From: Methylobacterium mesophilicum
GTDB taxonomy: Bacteria; Pseudomonadota; Alphaproteobacteria; Rhizobiales; Beijerinckiaceae
DNA: 57,934 nt
Direction of reading: 5' to 3'
Assembly (NCBI RefSeq): GCF_022179445.1
Contig: NZ_BPQU01000032.1
Location: forward strand, 1-57,934
The position numbers and the translations under genes were made by a program. Below the pieces are notes generated by a model. That model did no database searches. It saw only the letters and a program-made list of their open reading frames with translations, and was not told the DNA's origin. Positions 33,004 through 42,676 of the stretch are shown in pieces; position 1 is the first letter of the stretch; every line of letters starts with the position of its first letter.

Positions 33004-35367
33004 CTAGCTCGTTCCAGCCTGGATGAAGCTGTCGAGGACCATCTTCCGGCCGGCCTTGTCGAAGTCGACGGTGAGCTTGTTGCCGTCCACGCCCGCGATG
33101 GTCCCGGGGCCGAACTTCATGTGGAAGACCCGCTGGCCGTCCTGGAACGCGGACGGCGTACCGCTCGACTTGGCGATCAATTCGCCCTCGATCTGGCGCG
33201 GGCCGCCGGACCGTCCGCCGGGCGCGCTGCCGAAGCCGGACCGGTTCCCGGCGCCGGCCGCGGTGTTGGCCTGGGCGCGCTGCCAGCCGGGCGTGCCGTA
33301 GCTCGATCCGAACGGCGTCGGGTTGCGGTCGAACCGCGAGGCGCCGGCCGAGAAATGCGCGGGGGCCTCGACCACGTCGACCGCCGATTCCGGCAACTCG
33401 TCGATGAACCGGGACGGGATGGTGGAGGACCACAGGCCGTGGATCCGCCGGTTGACCGCAAACGACAGCTTCGCGCGCTTGCGCGCCCGGGTGAGGCCGA
33501 CATGGGCGAGGCGGCGCTCTTCTTCGAGGCCGGCCCGGCCGCTCTCGTCGAGCGCCCGCTGGTTGGGGAACAGGCCGTCCTCCCAGCCGGGCAGGAACAC
33601 GGTGTCGAATTCCAGGCCCTTGGCGGCGTGGAGCGTCATGAGCGACACCCGCTCGGCGCCCTCGGCCTCGGAGGCTTCCATCACCAGGGAGACGTGCTCC
33701 AGGAAGGCCGCCATGTCGGGGAATTCTTCCATGGAGCGGACGAATTCCTTCAGGTTCTCCAGGCGGCCGGCGGCGTCGGCGGAGCGGTCCTTCTGCCACA
33801 TCTCGGTGTAGCCGGATTCCTCCAGGATGGTCTGGGCGACCTCGCTGTGCGGCTGGGTCTCCACCAGCCGGGCCCACCGCGAAAAACTCTCGGTGAGCGC
33901 CCGCAGGGTGGCCCGGACCCGGGGCTTGAGCTCGTCGGTCTCGCACAGGCGCTGGGCGGCGATCCGCAGCGGCAGGCGGTTGGCCCGGCCGAAGGTGTGG
34001 AGCTGCTGCAGGGTCGCGTCGCCGAGACCGCGCTTGGGCGTGTTCACGATCCGCTCGAAGGCGAGGTCGTCGCTGACGTTCATGGTGACGCGCAGGTAGG
34101 CCAGCGCGTCGCGGATCTCGGCCCGCTCGTAGAAGCGCGGGCCGCCGACCACCCGGTAGGGCAGCCCGAGCTGGACGAACCGGTCCTCGATCTCGCGCAT
34201 CTGCGCCGAGATCCGCACCAGCACGGCGATCTCCGACAGGGGGTGCTGCTTAGATTGCAGGGATTCGATCGATTCGGCGAGCTGGCGCGCCTCCTCCTCG
34301 GAATCCCAGGCGCCGGTCACGGTGACGCGCTCGCCCGGCTCGTCCTCGGTGCGCAGGGTCTTGCCGAGCCGGCTCTCGTTCTTGGCGATCAGCCCCGAGG
34401 CGGCGGCCAGGATGTGCCCGGTGGAGCGGTAGTTGCGCTCCAGCCGCACCACCACGGCGCCCGGAAAATCGTGCTCGAACCGCAGGATGTTGTCGACCTC
34501 GGCGCCCCGCCAGCCGTAGATCGACTGGTCGTCGTCGCCCACGCACGCGATGTTTTTTCGTGATTGCGCGAGCAGCCGCAGCCACAGGTACTGGGCAACG
34601 TTGGTGTCTTGGTACTCGTCCACCAGGATGTAGCGGAACCGGTCCTGGTAATTGGCGAGGATGTCCGGGTTCTCGCGCCAGAGCTTGAGGCAGAGCAGCA
34701 AAAGATCGCCGAAATCGACGGCGTTCAGCGTCGCGAGCCGGGCCTGGTAGGCGGTGTAGAGCGCGCCGCCCTTGCCGAACGCGAAGGACGCGGCCTCGCC
34801 CGGCGGCACCTGCTCGGGCGAGAGGCCGCGGTTCTTCCAGCCGTCGATGGTGTGGGCGAGCGCACGGGCCGGCCAGCGCTTCTCGTCGATGTTCTGGTCG
34901 GCGATCACCTGCTTCATCAGGCGCAGCTGGTCGTCGGTGCCGAGGATCGTGAAGTCCGATTTCAGCCCGACCAGCTCGGCGTGCCGGCGCAGGATCTTGG
35001 TGCCGATGGCGTGGAAGGTGCCGAGCCAGGGCATGCCCTCGCCGGCCGGGCCGATCAGCGCGCCGATCCGGAGCTTCATCTCCCGGGCGGCCTTGTTGGT
35101 GAAGGTCACCGACAGGATGTCGAACGGGCGGGCGCGGCCGGTGGCGATCAGGTGGGCGATCCGGGTGGTCAGCACCCGGGTCTTGCCGGTGCCGGCCCCG
35201 GCCAGCACCAGCACCGGACCCTCCGTCGCCTCGACGGCGCGGCGCTGCTCGGGGTTGAGCCCTTCCAGATAGCTGGCGGCGTCCCGCCGGAGGGCGCCCA
35301 TGGCGCGGGCGGCGATGGAGGTCTGAGCGCCGTCCCCGGCGGGCTGCGCGTGCGGGCCATTCTGCAT
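33004..35367 (-). CDS. uvrD: ATP-dependent DNA helicase II, UvrD/PcrA family
   Basis: About 787 residues from the ATG at 35367 (MQNGPHAQPAGDG), preceded by AGGGAAGCGGA. Superfamily 1A 3'-5' helicase for excision and mismatch repair. Motifs in order: LNPEQRRAVEATEGPVLVLA, Walker A AGAGTGKTRVL, SVTFTNKAAREM, Walker B VDEYQDTN, GDDDQSIYGWRGAE, RLERNYRS, VSLMTLHAAKGLEFD and EEERRLAHVGLTRAR. The C-terminal Tudor-like tail (FHMKFGPGTIAGVDGNKLTV) is typical of PcrA/UvrD. A Gly/Ser/Arg-rich linker precedes the tail. A longer in-frame upstream start is rejected as unconserved. Confidence 0.95.
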   Translation of the reverse strand: MQNGPHAQPAGDGAQTSIAARAMGALRRDAASYLEGLNPEQRRAVEATEGPVLVLAGAGTGKTRVLTTRIAHLIATGRARPFDILSVTFTNKAAREMKLRIGALIGPAGEGMPWLGTFHAIGTKILRRHAELVGLKSDFTILGTDDQLRLMKQVIADQNIDEKRWPARALAHTIDGWKNRGLSPEQVPPGEAASFAFGKGGALYTAYQARLATLNAVDFGDLLLLCLKLWRENPDILANYQDRFRYILVDEYQDTNVAQYLWLRLLAQSRKNIACVGDDDQSIYGWRGAEVDNILRFEHDFPGAVVVRLERNYRSTGHILAAASGLIAKNESRLGKTLRTEDEPGERVTVTGAWDSEEEARQLAESIESLQSKQHPLSEIAVLVRISAQMREIEDRFVQLGLPYRVVGGPRFYERAEIRDALAYLRVTMNVSDDLAFERIVNTPKRGLGDATLQQLHTFGRANRLPLRIAAQRLCETDELKPRVRATLRALTESFSRWARLVETQPHSEVAQTILEESGYTEMWQKDRSADAAGRLENLKEFVRSMEEFPDMAAFLEHVSLVMEASEAEGAERVSLMTLHAAKGLEFDTVFLPGWEDGLFPNQRALDESGRAGLEEERRLAHVGLTRARKRAKLSFAVNRRIHGLWSSTIPSRFIDELPESAVDVVEAPAHFSAGASRFDRNPTPFGSSYGTPGWQRAQANTAAGAGNRSGFGSAPGGRSGGPRQIEGELIAKSSGTPSAFQDGQRVFHMKFGPGTIAGVDGNKLTVDFDKAGRKMVLDSFIQAGTS

Positions 35368-35425
35368 TCCGCTTCCCTGGACCAAATCGCGAACGGCGTC
35401 GAGGGTGTTCGGGGCGGAGCGGCGG

Positions 35426-35580
35426 CGCGGCGCGCTTCGTGCCGGGTCCCGGATCGCATTCCGCTGGCGCTGCATCCGCCCGGGACAGGGCGTCGCGATT
35501 CACCCTCAACTCCCCCCCTTTCCCGGACCGGTGGAGCGCAGCGGAGCCCGATCCGGGACCCGGCACAGGGCGCGCCGCGC
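35426..35580. repeat. Long inverted repeat in the uvrD-asmA divergent region
   Basis: TGCCGGGTCCCGGATCG at 35440-35456 is repeated exactly in inverse at 35549-35565, and the similarity continues outward (GCGCGGCGCGC on both sides) and inward (TCCGCTGGCGCT against AGCGCAGCGGA). The whole could form a hairpin of about 150 nt. No coding sequence. It separates the divergent uvrD and AsmA-like genes. Confidence 0.75.
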
Positions 35581-35735
35581 AGCGGCCCCGACGGTGGATC
35601 GCCCATGCGGGCCGCCTCTGGCGCCGTCCGGGACTTATCGTGCTATGGCCGGTGACAGGTTGCCCAGGGGGGCACGCGACGGCGGGGCATCGCGATGATG
35701 CCGGCCCGCGCGGAAGCGAGTGCGGAACGGGTAGC

Positions 35736-38700
35736 GTGCGTGATCTTCTGACCGCGCTGGCGGGCGCCGTCATCCTGGTTCTCGTCGCGGCTCTGGCCGT
35801 TCCGCCCGTCATCGATTGGCAGGCCCAGCGCGCGCTCGTCGACCGGGGCCTGACCCGGTCCCTCGGGGTGCCGGCCCGGACCGACGGCCGGATCGAGGTC
35901 CGGCTCCTGCCCTCGCCGCGGCTGCGGATCGACCGCCTGCATCTCGGGGCCGACCCGGCCCGCCCGACCCTCGACGCCCGCTTCGTCAAGGCCGAGATCG
36001 CTCTGACGCCGCTGCTGAAGGGGGAGTTCCGCTTCACCGAGACGCGGATCGGCCGGGCCGAGATCAAGCTCCCGGTGGTGGCCAGCGAGGCCCTGCGGAT
36101 CCCGCCCGATCTCGGCGAGGCCCTGCGCGCCCGCGACTTCGCCATCGAGGACCTGCACGTCCAGCAATTCCTGGTGACCACCCAGGTGCCGGCCACCGGC
36201 CGGACCGACCAGCTCTACGTCCAGGACCTGCACCTGCAGACCCCCGCGCTCGTCGGGCCGTGGCGGGTCGAGGGCACCAGCGGCGGCGTCCCGTTCCGGG
36301 CGGTGAGCGGGACCCCCGGGGCGGACGGGCGGCTCGCCGTGAAGATCGCCGGCGGCGGCGACGCGCATCCCCGCTTTGAGGCCGACGCCCGGCTGGGCCT
36401 CGTCCCCACCGAGTCCGACGGGGCGGTCATCGAGTCCGAAGGCTCGGCCCGCCTGGTGGTCGGGCCGCCGACCCAGGCGGCCGGCCCATACCTGCCGTTC
36501 TCGCTCGGCGGGAGCTTCAAGGCCCGGGGCACCCAGGTCCGGTTCGAGGGCGTCGAGCTGGCGATCGATCCGGGCGGCCGGGCGCTGCGCCTGGGCGGCA
36601 CCGGCCGGCTCGACCTGCGCCAATGGCGCGCCGGCCTGACCCTGGAGGCCCGCCGGCTCGACCTCGACGCCTTCCTGACCTCCCCGGAGGGCCAGAACCT
36701 GATCGGCCGCGGCCTGCCGGGCGCCGGGGCCGGGTTGCCGGCCATGCTCGACCTCGACCTGTCGGTGGGCAGCGCGGTGCTGGGCGGCGAGGAATGGTCG
36801 AACCTCGCGCTCGCCGGCACCGTCGAGCGCGCGGGCGGCCTGCTGCTGCGCCGCCTGACCGCGACCGGACCCGGCGACGCGACCCTGACCGTCAGCGGCC
36901 AGGTCGAGGCGGCGCCGTTGCGCCTGACCGGTCCCGTGGCGCTGGTCGCGGCCGATTCCGACCCGCTCGGGCGCTACCTGCGCCGGCTCGGCGTCGAGGG
37001 GCCCCTGACCGCGCTCCTCGACGGGCGCCGGGTCGAGGCCGCGGCCGACCTCGCGGCGGCCGCCTCCAGCCTGTCCGTGCGCAACCTGCGCCTCGCGCTG
37101 GGGCCGGCCCGCGTCACCGGCAACGCCCGCTACACCGCCGCGGAAGCCGGCGCGCGCGGGCGGTTCGACGCCCAGATCCGCGCCAGCGGCATCGACATCG
37201 CCGCCCTGCCGCCGCTCGGGACGACGCTCGGCAGCCTGCGCGACCACGACCTCGCCCTGACCCTGGAGGCCAAGGACGTGCGCTACGGGCCGGCGGGCTC
37301 CGGCAACGGCACGATCGCGGCCAGCATCCAGTCGGACGGGTCGAGCCTGGTGGTGGACAGCCTGGACGTGACGGACCTCGCGGGCGCCAGCGCCAAGCTG
37401 TCCGGCCGGATCGGCGCGGACGGGACCGGCCGCGTCTCCGGGCGCCTGAAGGCCCCCGTGGCGGCCCCGCTGCTCGGCCTGCTCGAACGGGTCTGGGTCG
37501 GCGAGATCCGCCTGCTGCCCGCGTTCCTGCGCGAGGCGCCCCTCGACCTCGCCGTGACCCTGGACCGGGAGGGCGGCGCGTCCGACGCCCTGCGCAGCCA
37601 GATCAAGGGCAGCGCCGGCGGCGGCACCCTCGACCTGACCCTGGCGAGCCGCGGCACGCGGATCGAGGGGGGCACCGCGACCCTCACGGCCCCCCGGGCG
37701 GGCCCCTGGTTCGGGCGCACCGACATCCCCGGATTGCAGCAGCCGGCCGAGCTGCACTTGAGCGCCGAGCGGCCGGACGCCGACACCCTGGCGCTGACTG
37801 TCGACGGCACGCTCGCCGGCCTGAAGCTCGCCACCGCCCGGCCGATCCTGGTCGGCCCCGACGCCCTGCCGGGGGGCGGCGAGATCCGGGCCGCCACCGC
37901 CGACCTCGCCCCGTTCCTGACCCTGGCCGGGGCCGCGCGCCTGGCGCCGGGCGCCTGGCCGGCCGACCTGACCTTCGTCCTCGCCAAGGACGGCAGCGAC
38001 AGCGCCGCCGACACCACCGGGACGGTCGCGGGTGCGACCCTGAGCGGCCGGCTGCAGCGGGCCCCGGGCGGGGCGCTGCGCGGCCGCCTCAGCCTCGACC
38101 GCCTGTCGGTGCCGCAGCTGGCGACGGCCCTGCTGCTGCCGCCGGACCCGGCCAAGGCCGACCGCTTCGGCCCGGTCCCGCAGCCGCTCGCCCCCCTCGC
38201 GCTCGAGGCCCGGGTCGCGACCCTCGACCTCGGCCGGGGCCTCGCCGCCACGGAGGCCGGGCTGGCCCTGGGCCTCGCGGACGGCGTCCTGACCCTGCGC
38301 AACCTGACGGCCAAGCTCGCAGGCGGGCGGATCGCGGGCTCGGCCACGCTCACCCGTCGGGGCGCCGAGGCGTCGGTCACCGGCGAGGGCGCCCTCGACG
38401 ACGTGGCCCTCTCCGCCCTGGCCGGCGGCCCGATCGGCGGGCGCCTGACCGCGTCCGCGCGCTTCGTCACCACGGCCGAGACCGCCCCGGGCCTCGCCGA
38501 CAACCTGTCCGGCAGCGGCAGCCTCACCCTCAAGGACCTGAGCGTCCCGGGGGCCGACCCGGCCTCCCTCGGCCGCGCGCTCGCCCGGGCGGTGGAGATC
38601 GACGACCCCCTCCGCGAAGGCCGGCTGCAGGCCCTGGTGGCCGAGGAACTCGGCAAGGCCGGCGCCCAGGCGAAGGCGCCGGCGAGCAGCCCGGTCACCC

Positions 38701-39176
38701 TCGTGGGCGGGGTCCTGAGAGCCGGCCCCCTCGACCTCGATTTCGGGGCCGCCCGCTGGTCCGGCACCCTCGGCTACGACCTGCGCGGCGGCCGGCTCGA
38801 CGCCCGCGGGCTCCTGTCCGGCGGCCCGGTCCCCCGCGGCTGGAATGCCGGCCCCCCGGCCGTCCAGCTCGGCTTCACCGGGTCCCTCGCGGCGCCCGAG
38901 CGCGTGCTCGACGTCGGCGCCCTGTCGAACGGGCTGGCGGCCTTCGTGCTCCAGCGCGAGCTGGACACGATCGAGCTGACCGAGGCCGACCAGGTCGAGC
39001 GCCAGCGCCGCCGCGCCCGGATCGAGATGGACCGCGCCCGCGCCGCCGCGCTCAAGGCCGCCGCCGACAAGGCGGCGGCGGACGCGGCGCGACAGATGCG
39101 TGATCGAGGAGAAGCGAACGAGAACCCTGCGGTCGCACATCCTCAGGATGCAATGCCGCCGGAAGCACGGCCATAA
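35736..39176 (+). CDS. Large AsmA-family protein
   Basis: About 1146 residues from a GTG at 35736 with GGAACGGG upstream. One N-terminal membrane anchor (LLTALAGAVILVLVAALAVP) is followed by a long beta-rich chain. AsmA-type blocks: YLPFSLGGSFKARGTQVRFE, GTGRLDLRQWRAGLTLEARR, LDFGAARWSGTLGYDLRGGR and the AsmA C-terminal RIAGSATLTRRGAEASVTGE. The chain ends in a charged coiled coil (ADQVERQRRRARIEMDRARA). AsmA-like proteins are bridge-like lipid-transfer or outer-membrane assembly factors spanning the periplasm; the specific role here is not known. It is larger than E. coli AsmA (about 617). Adjacent antisense open frames are shadows. Confidence 0.86.
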   Translation: MRDLLTALAGAVILVLVAALAVPPVIDWQAQRALVDRGLTRSLGVPARTDGRIEVRLLPSPRLRIDRLHLGADPARPTLDARFVKAEIALTPLLKGEFRFTETRIGRAEIKLPVVASEALRIPPDLGEALRARDFAIEDLHVQQFLVTTQVPATGRTDQLYVQDLHLQTPALVGPWRVEGTSGGVPFRAVSGTPGADGRLAVKIAGGGDAHPRFEADARLGLVPTESDGAVIESEGSARLVVGPPTQAAGPYLPFSLGGSFKARGTQVRFEGVELAIDPGGRALRLGGTGRLDLRQWRAGLTLEARRLDLDAFLTSPEGQNLIGRGLPGAGAGLPAMLDLDLSVGSAVLGGEEWSNLALAGTVERAGGLLLRRLTATGPGDATLTVSGQVEAAPLRLTGPVALVAADSDPLGRYLRRLGVEGPLTALLDGRRVEAAADLAAAASSLSVRNLRLALGPARVTGNARYTAAEAGARGRFDAQIRASGIDIAALPPLGTTLGSLRDHDLALTLEAKDVRYGPAGSGNGTIAASIQSDGSSLVVDSLDVTDLAGASAKLSGRIGADGTGRVSGRLKAPVAAPLLGLLERVWVGEIRLLPAFLREAPLDLAVTLDREGGASDALRSQIKGSAGGGTLDLTLASRGTRIEGGTATLTAPRAGPWFGRTDIPGLQQPAELHLSAERPDADTLALTVDGTLAGLKLATARPILVGPDALPGGGEIRAATADLAPFLTLAGAARLAPGAWPADLTFVLAKDGSDSAADTTGTVAGATLSGRLQRAPGGALRGRLSLDRLSVPQLATALLLPPDPAKADRFGPVPQPLAPLALEARVATLDLGRGLAATEAGLALGLADGVLTLRNLTAKLAGGRIAGSATLTRRGAEASVTGEGALDDVALSALAGGPIGGRLTASARFVTTAETAPGLADNLSGSGSLTLKDLSVPGADPASLGRALARAVEIDDPLREGRLQALVAEELGKAGAQAKAPASSPVTLVGGVLRAGPLDLDFGAARWSGTLGYDLRGGRLDARGLLSGGPVPRGWNAGPPAVQLGFTGSLAAPERVLDVGALSNGLAAFVLQRELDTIELTEADQVERQRRRARIEMDRARAAALKAAADKAAADAARQMRDRGEANENPAVAHPQDAMPPEARP

Positions 39177-39384
39177 TCAAGTATATCCGACGTTGCGCAA
39201 ATTCAGCGACTGCAAAATTTACGAATTTATTGCCCTGAGGTAATTTTGTGGTGTTCCGCGCCTCATATCGAAATGGCTGCTCCAACTAAGCAATTTAAGG
39301 TCTGAGGCTGATCGATTTTGCAGTATTTATAACGATCCGAGTGATATATTAACCCACCATTTGTCCTATCTGGATTTGAGTTCA
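39177..39384. other. AT-rich intergenic region before the DUF4304-like gene
   Basis: Abrupt switch from very GC-rich AsmA sequence to AT-rich DNA at about 39175. It probably contains the promoter of the next gene. No att site or direct repeat was identified at the boundary by eye. Confidence 0.55.
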
Positions 39385-40074
39385 ATGATGTATAGATCAG
39401 AGCATGTTCAAGTGCTCAATAAAATTCAAAAAAATGTATTTGAAAATGTAAATTCATTCGGTTTTCGTAGTAGAAGACGAAGTCTAATGAGATTGGTTGA
39501 TGGCGATATTCAGCATTTAATCGATTTCCAGGCGGGACGATATAATGTCGGGCCGCCATCTCATACGGAAATATTGAATCTGCGTCCAAATTTATACGGA
39601 AAATTCACCATAGAAATCGCTGTATTTGTGCCGGAAGTATTCGAAAGAATGAGCTTTAAGCTACGTTCTCGCAATTCCGTGAACTGCACGCATTGTCAGA
39701 TTCGCCGCCGGCTCAGTTTAATTGCGTCGAATGACGATATCTGGTGGGACCTATCTGATAATATTGATTTATTGACGGATAAAGCAATTTGCTTGATAAA
39801 TGAGTTTGGCATACCATTTCTGGATAGATTTTGTTCGCGGTACACAATAATTGAAGAGCTAACCGAATCTATATATAAAAAAGATAAAATGTCATCGGCT
39901 CCACTGCTTGATGTTGCTATGATCTACTGGAAGCTAGGTAAGCTTGACGACGCAAAGAATGCGTTGACAGATCATTTGATTGATCATCGAAAGAATTTTG
40001 GTCACCCGCAGCATGAGGTCTATGTTCGTCATTTGTCATCTGAACTTGGGTGTGGCGAATTAAATGTTGCCTAA
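39385..40074 (+). CDS. AT-rich accessory gene, DUF4304-like
   Basis: About 229 residues from the ATG at 39385 (MMYRSEHVQVLNKIQK); a TTG at 39361 is possible. Codon use is strongly AT-biased, with many Ile, Asn, Lys and AAT/ATT codons, unlike every other gene here. It is therefore a likely recent acquisition. The N-terminal part has the DUF4304 layout: a helix, then FGFRSRRRSLMRLVDGDIQH, then LIDFQAGRYN and PNLYGKFTIEIAVFVPEVFE. The C-terminal part (LLDVAMIYWKLGKLDDAKNA) resembles a TPR-like helix pair. DUF4304 proteins are of unknown function and often sit in accessory loci. It ends before a strong perfect hairpin. Confidence 0.65.
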   Translation: MMYRSEHVQVLNKIQKNVFENVNSFGFRSRRRSLMRLVDGDIQHLIDFQAGRYNVGPPSHTEILNLRPNLYGKFTIEIAVFVPEVFERMSFKLRSRNSVNCTHCQIRRRLSLIASNDDIWWDLSDNIDLLTDKAICLINEFGIPFLDRFCSRYTIIEELTESIYKKDKMSSAPLLDVAMIYWKLGKLDDAKNALTDHLIDHRKNFGHPQHEVYVRHLSSELGCGELNVA

Positions 40075-40097
40075 GAATTTAATCTCGCGCAATCTGC

Positions 40098-40147
40098 GCT
40101 ATAGGATTGCAAAAAATGCTCAATTTTTTGCAATCCTATAGCTTTTT
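40098..40147. terminator. Perfect 19-bp bidirectional terminator
   Basis: Arms GCTATAGGATTGCAAAAAA (40098-40116) and TTTTTTGCAATCCTATAGC (40124-40142) are exact inverse copies around a 7-base loop, with TTTTT directly after. It lies between the convergent DUF4304-like gene and oligopeptidase gene. The A/T runs inside the stem supply a T-tract on both strands. Confidence 0.88.
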
Positions 40148-40158
40148 AGGTAGCGCCC

Positions 40159-42294
40159 CTACACCGTCCCCACCACCATCAGCGCGAAGGCGTAGATCAG
40201 CGCCACCTCCTCCAGCCGGTCGAAGCGGCCGGCCGCGCCGCCGTGGCCGGCCTCCATGTTGATGCGCAGGAGGATCGGGCCGCCGCCGGTCATGGTGGCG
40301 CGCAGGCGGGCGACCCATTTGGCCGGCTCCCAGTAGGTCACCCGCGGGTCGGTGAGGCCGCCCAGCGCCAGGATCGCCGGATAGGCCTTGGCGGCGACGT
40401 TGTCGTAGGGCGAGTACGACAGGATCGTCTCGAACGCCGCGACGCTCTCGGCCGGGTTGCCCCATTCGGGCCATTCCGGCGGGGTGAGCGGCAATTCCGC
40501 GTCCAGCATGGTGTTGAGCACGTCCACGAACGGCACGTCGGCGACGATGCCGGCGAACAGCTCCGGGGCGAGGTTGGCGACCGCGCCCATCAGCATGCCG
40601 CCGGCCGAGCCGCCATGGGCGACGATCCGCTTCTCCGCCGTGTAGCCGGCCGCGATCAACGCCCGCCCGCAGGCGATGAAGTCCGTGAAGGTGTTGGGCT
40701 TCTTCTCGCGCTTGCCGTCGAGGTACCAGCGCCAGCCCTTCTCGGTGCCGCCGCGGATATGCGCGATCGCGTAGACGAAGCCGCGGTCGACCAGGCTCAG
40801 CAGGTTGGTGCGGAACCCGGACGGCATCAGCGTCCCGTAGGAGCCGTAGCCGTAGAGGAGGAGCGGCGCCGAGCCGTCGAGCGCCAGGTCCCGGCGGTGA
40901 AGGAGCGAGATCGGCACCTGCTCGCCGTCCGGGGCGGTGGCGAACAGCCGGCGGGTCACGTAGGCGGCCGGATCGTGCCCGGACGGAACGGCCTGGCGCT
41001 TGCGCAGGGTCCGGCCGCGGTTGTCGCAGGCGTAGTCCCAGGTCTCGGACGGCGTCGTCATGGACGAGTAGACGAAGCGGATCGTCGCCGTGTCGAACGC
41101 GTGGCCGCCCCGCAGGCCCAGCGCGTAGGCCTCCTCGGCGAAGGCCACCGTGTGCTCGCCGTCATCGGCGAGGTCGCGCACGATGATCCGCGGCCTGGCG
41201 TTCTCGATCTCGAGGCGGACCAGATGGCTGGCCAGCAGGTGCAGGTGGCGGATCATCACCCCGGGCCGGTGGGGCACGAGGTCGGTCCAGTGGGCCCGGC
41301 CCGGGTCGTCGAGCGGCGCGGTGACGATCTTGAAGTCCTCGGCGCCGTCCGCGTTGGTGCGGATGTAGAGCCGGTCGCCCCGGTGCTCGACGTCGTAGAT
41401 CAGCAGCGGCTCGCGCGCCTGCACCAGGCGCAGGGCGGCCGACGGCGCGTGCCGGTCGAGCAGCCGGACCTCCGAGGTCTCGTGGTCGCTAGCGGTCACG
41501 TCGAGGAACGCCCCCGATTGGGTGCGCCCGATATGGACGAAGTAGCCGGCATCCGGCTCGGTGTAGAGCGTCTCGTCGTCCGCCTGCCCGGTGCCGAGCC
41601 GGTGGCGCATGACCTTGGCGGGGCGGTGGTTGGCGTCGAGGGCCACGTACCAGAAGCTGTGCCCGTCCGCGGCCCAGACCGCCTCGCCGGAGGTCGCCTC
41701 GACCCGGTCGTCGAGGTCGAGCCCGGTGGCGAGGTCCCGCACCCGGATCGTGTAGAGTTCCGACCCCTTGGTGTCGGCGCTCCAGGCGAGACGGCCGTGG
41801 TCGTCGGAATGGACCGCGGCGGCGATCTCGAAGAACGGCAGGCCCTCGCCCTCCCGGTCGCCGTCGATCAGGATCGTCTCGTCCGGGTCGGGGCCGGATT
41901 CCGGCACGTTCGGCGACGTGGACGGCCGCCGGCAGACCAGCGGGTGCTGCCCGCCCTCCCGGTGGCGGGTGTAGTAGGCGTAGGGCCCGTCGGGATCGGG
42001 CACGCCGCTCTCGTCCTCCTGGATGCGGCCGCGCATCTCGGAGACCAGGGTCCTGCGCAGGTCGGCGGCGCCGGCGAGGGCGGCCTCCGCGAAGGCGTTC
42101 TCGGCCTTGAGGTAGGCGGCGATGTCGTCGGGCAGGGCGGCGGGGTCCTTGAGGACCGCCTGCCAGTTCTCCGCCTTCAGCCACGCGTAGTCGTCGACGA
42201 TCTCCCGGCCGTGGACGCTGAAGCGCCGCGGCCGGATCTCGGCGACCGGCGCCCCGGTCCGGTGAGCAAGAAGGCCGCGCCCGATATCCGTCAT
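40159..42294 (-). CDS. Prolyl-oligopeptidase family serine peptidase (oligopeptidase B-like)
   Basis: About 711 residues. The N-terminal beta-propeller part opens with RRFSVHGREIVDDYAWLKAE. The C-terminal alpha/beta hydrolase starts near PLLLYGYGSYGTLMPSGFRT. The catalytic Ser is in VAHGGSAGGMLMG, Asp in LGGLTDPRVTYWEP and His in MEAGHGGAAGRF. The family trait FVYAIAHIRGGTEKGWRWYL is present. Oligopeptidase B cleaves short peptides after Arg or Lys. There is no signal peptide, so cytoplasmic or periplasmic by other means. It is transcribed alone, and its 3' end abuts the 19-bp terminator. Confidence 0.93.
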   Translation of the reverse strand: MTDIGRGLLAHRTGAPVAEIRPRRFSVHGREIVDDYAWLKAENWQAVLKDPAALPDDIAAYLKAENAFAEAALAGAADLRRTLVSEMRGRIQEDESGVPDPDGPYAYYTRHREGGQHPLVCRRPSTSPNVPESGPDPDETILIDGDREGEGLPFFEIAAAVHSDDHGRLAWSADTKGSELYTIRVRDLATGLDLDDRVEATSGEAVWAADGHSFWYVALDANHRPAKVMRHRLGTGQADDETLYTEPDAGYFVHIGRTQSGAFLDVTASDHETSEVRLLDRHAPSAALRLVQAREPLLIYDVEHRGDRLYIRTNADGAEDFKIVTAPLDDPGRAHWTDLVPHRPGVMIRHLHLLASHLVRLEIENARPRIIVRDLADDGEHTVAFAEEAYALGLRGGHAFDTATIRFVYSSMTTPSETWDYACDNRGRTLRKRQAVPSGHDPAAYVTRRLFATAPDGEQVPISLLHRRDLALDGSAPLLLYGYGSYGTLMPSGFRTNLLSLVDRGFVYAIAHIRGGTEKGWRWYLDGKREKKPNTFTDFIACGRALIAAGYTAEKRIVAHGGSAGGMLMGAVANLAPELFAGIVADVPFVDVLNTMLDAELPLTPPEWPEWGNPAESVAAFETILSYSPYDNVAAKAYPAILALGGLTDPRVTYWEPAKWVARLRATMTGGGPILLRINMEAGHGGAAGRFDRLEEVALIYAFALMVVGTV

Positions 42295-42499
42295 CGTCTC
42301 TCCCGCCGGGTCCCGTCACGCCCGGTTGGGGATGTGTCCCGCCGCGGGCCGGGACGCAAGCCGCCGCGACGCCGGAACCGGCCGGGACATAACTTTAAGT
42401 GGGCTTGAAGCAACGATCGTCTACTTATGGCTGGAAAATCGAGCCTTTAAGTATCGCACAACCGAAGCACCCGATGGGCGTCCGTAGTGCCATTCTAAC

Positions 42500-42510
42500 T
42501 TGTAATACAA
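42500..42510. promoter_or_regulatory. Candidate operator palindrome upstream of the MucR-like gene
   Basis: TTGTA-A-TACAA, with perfect five-base arms, lies in an AT-richer stretch of 42295-42676. Ros/MucR proteins repress their own genes through AT-rich sites, so this is a plausible but untested site. The rest of the 382-bp region has no recognisable gene. Confidence 0.3.
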
Positions 42511-42676
42511 AATCGACTGTTGTACCTTCGTATGAGGGATCGATTGGTGCACGCGCGGCGTGGGGCCGCTTGTTTGTGCTGGGTATCACTCTGTCCTGAT
42601 GCCTGCGGCAGGCAATGCTTCGACTGGCGAGGGTGGACGCGAAGCGTACGCGTCTTCGGAAATCTGGGGGCTCGTG

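Noticed and set aside
35643..39140. A 1165-residue minus-strand frame opposite the AsmA-like gene
   Set aside because: Gly/Ala/Arg/Gln-rich shadow without domains; the plus strand has a membrane anchor and AsmA blocks.
39177..40147. Mobile element or prophage remnant
   Set aside because: Composition is foreign, but no integrase, transposase, direct repeats or phage genes were seen; reported only as an acquired single gene.
42399..42599. Small plus-strand frame before the MucR-like gene
   Set aside because: Lies in AT-rich promoter-like DNA with no family features or good start signal.
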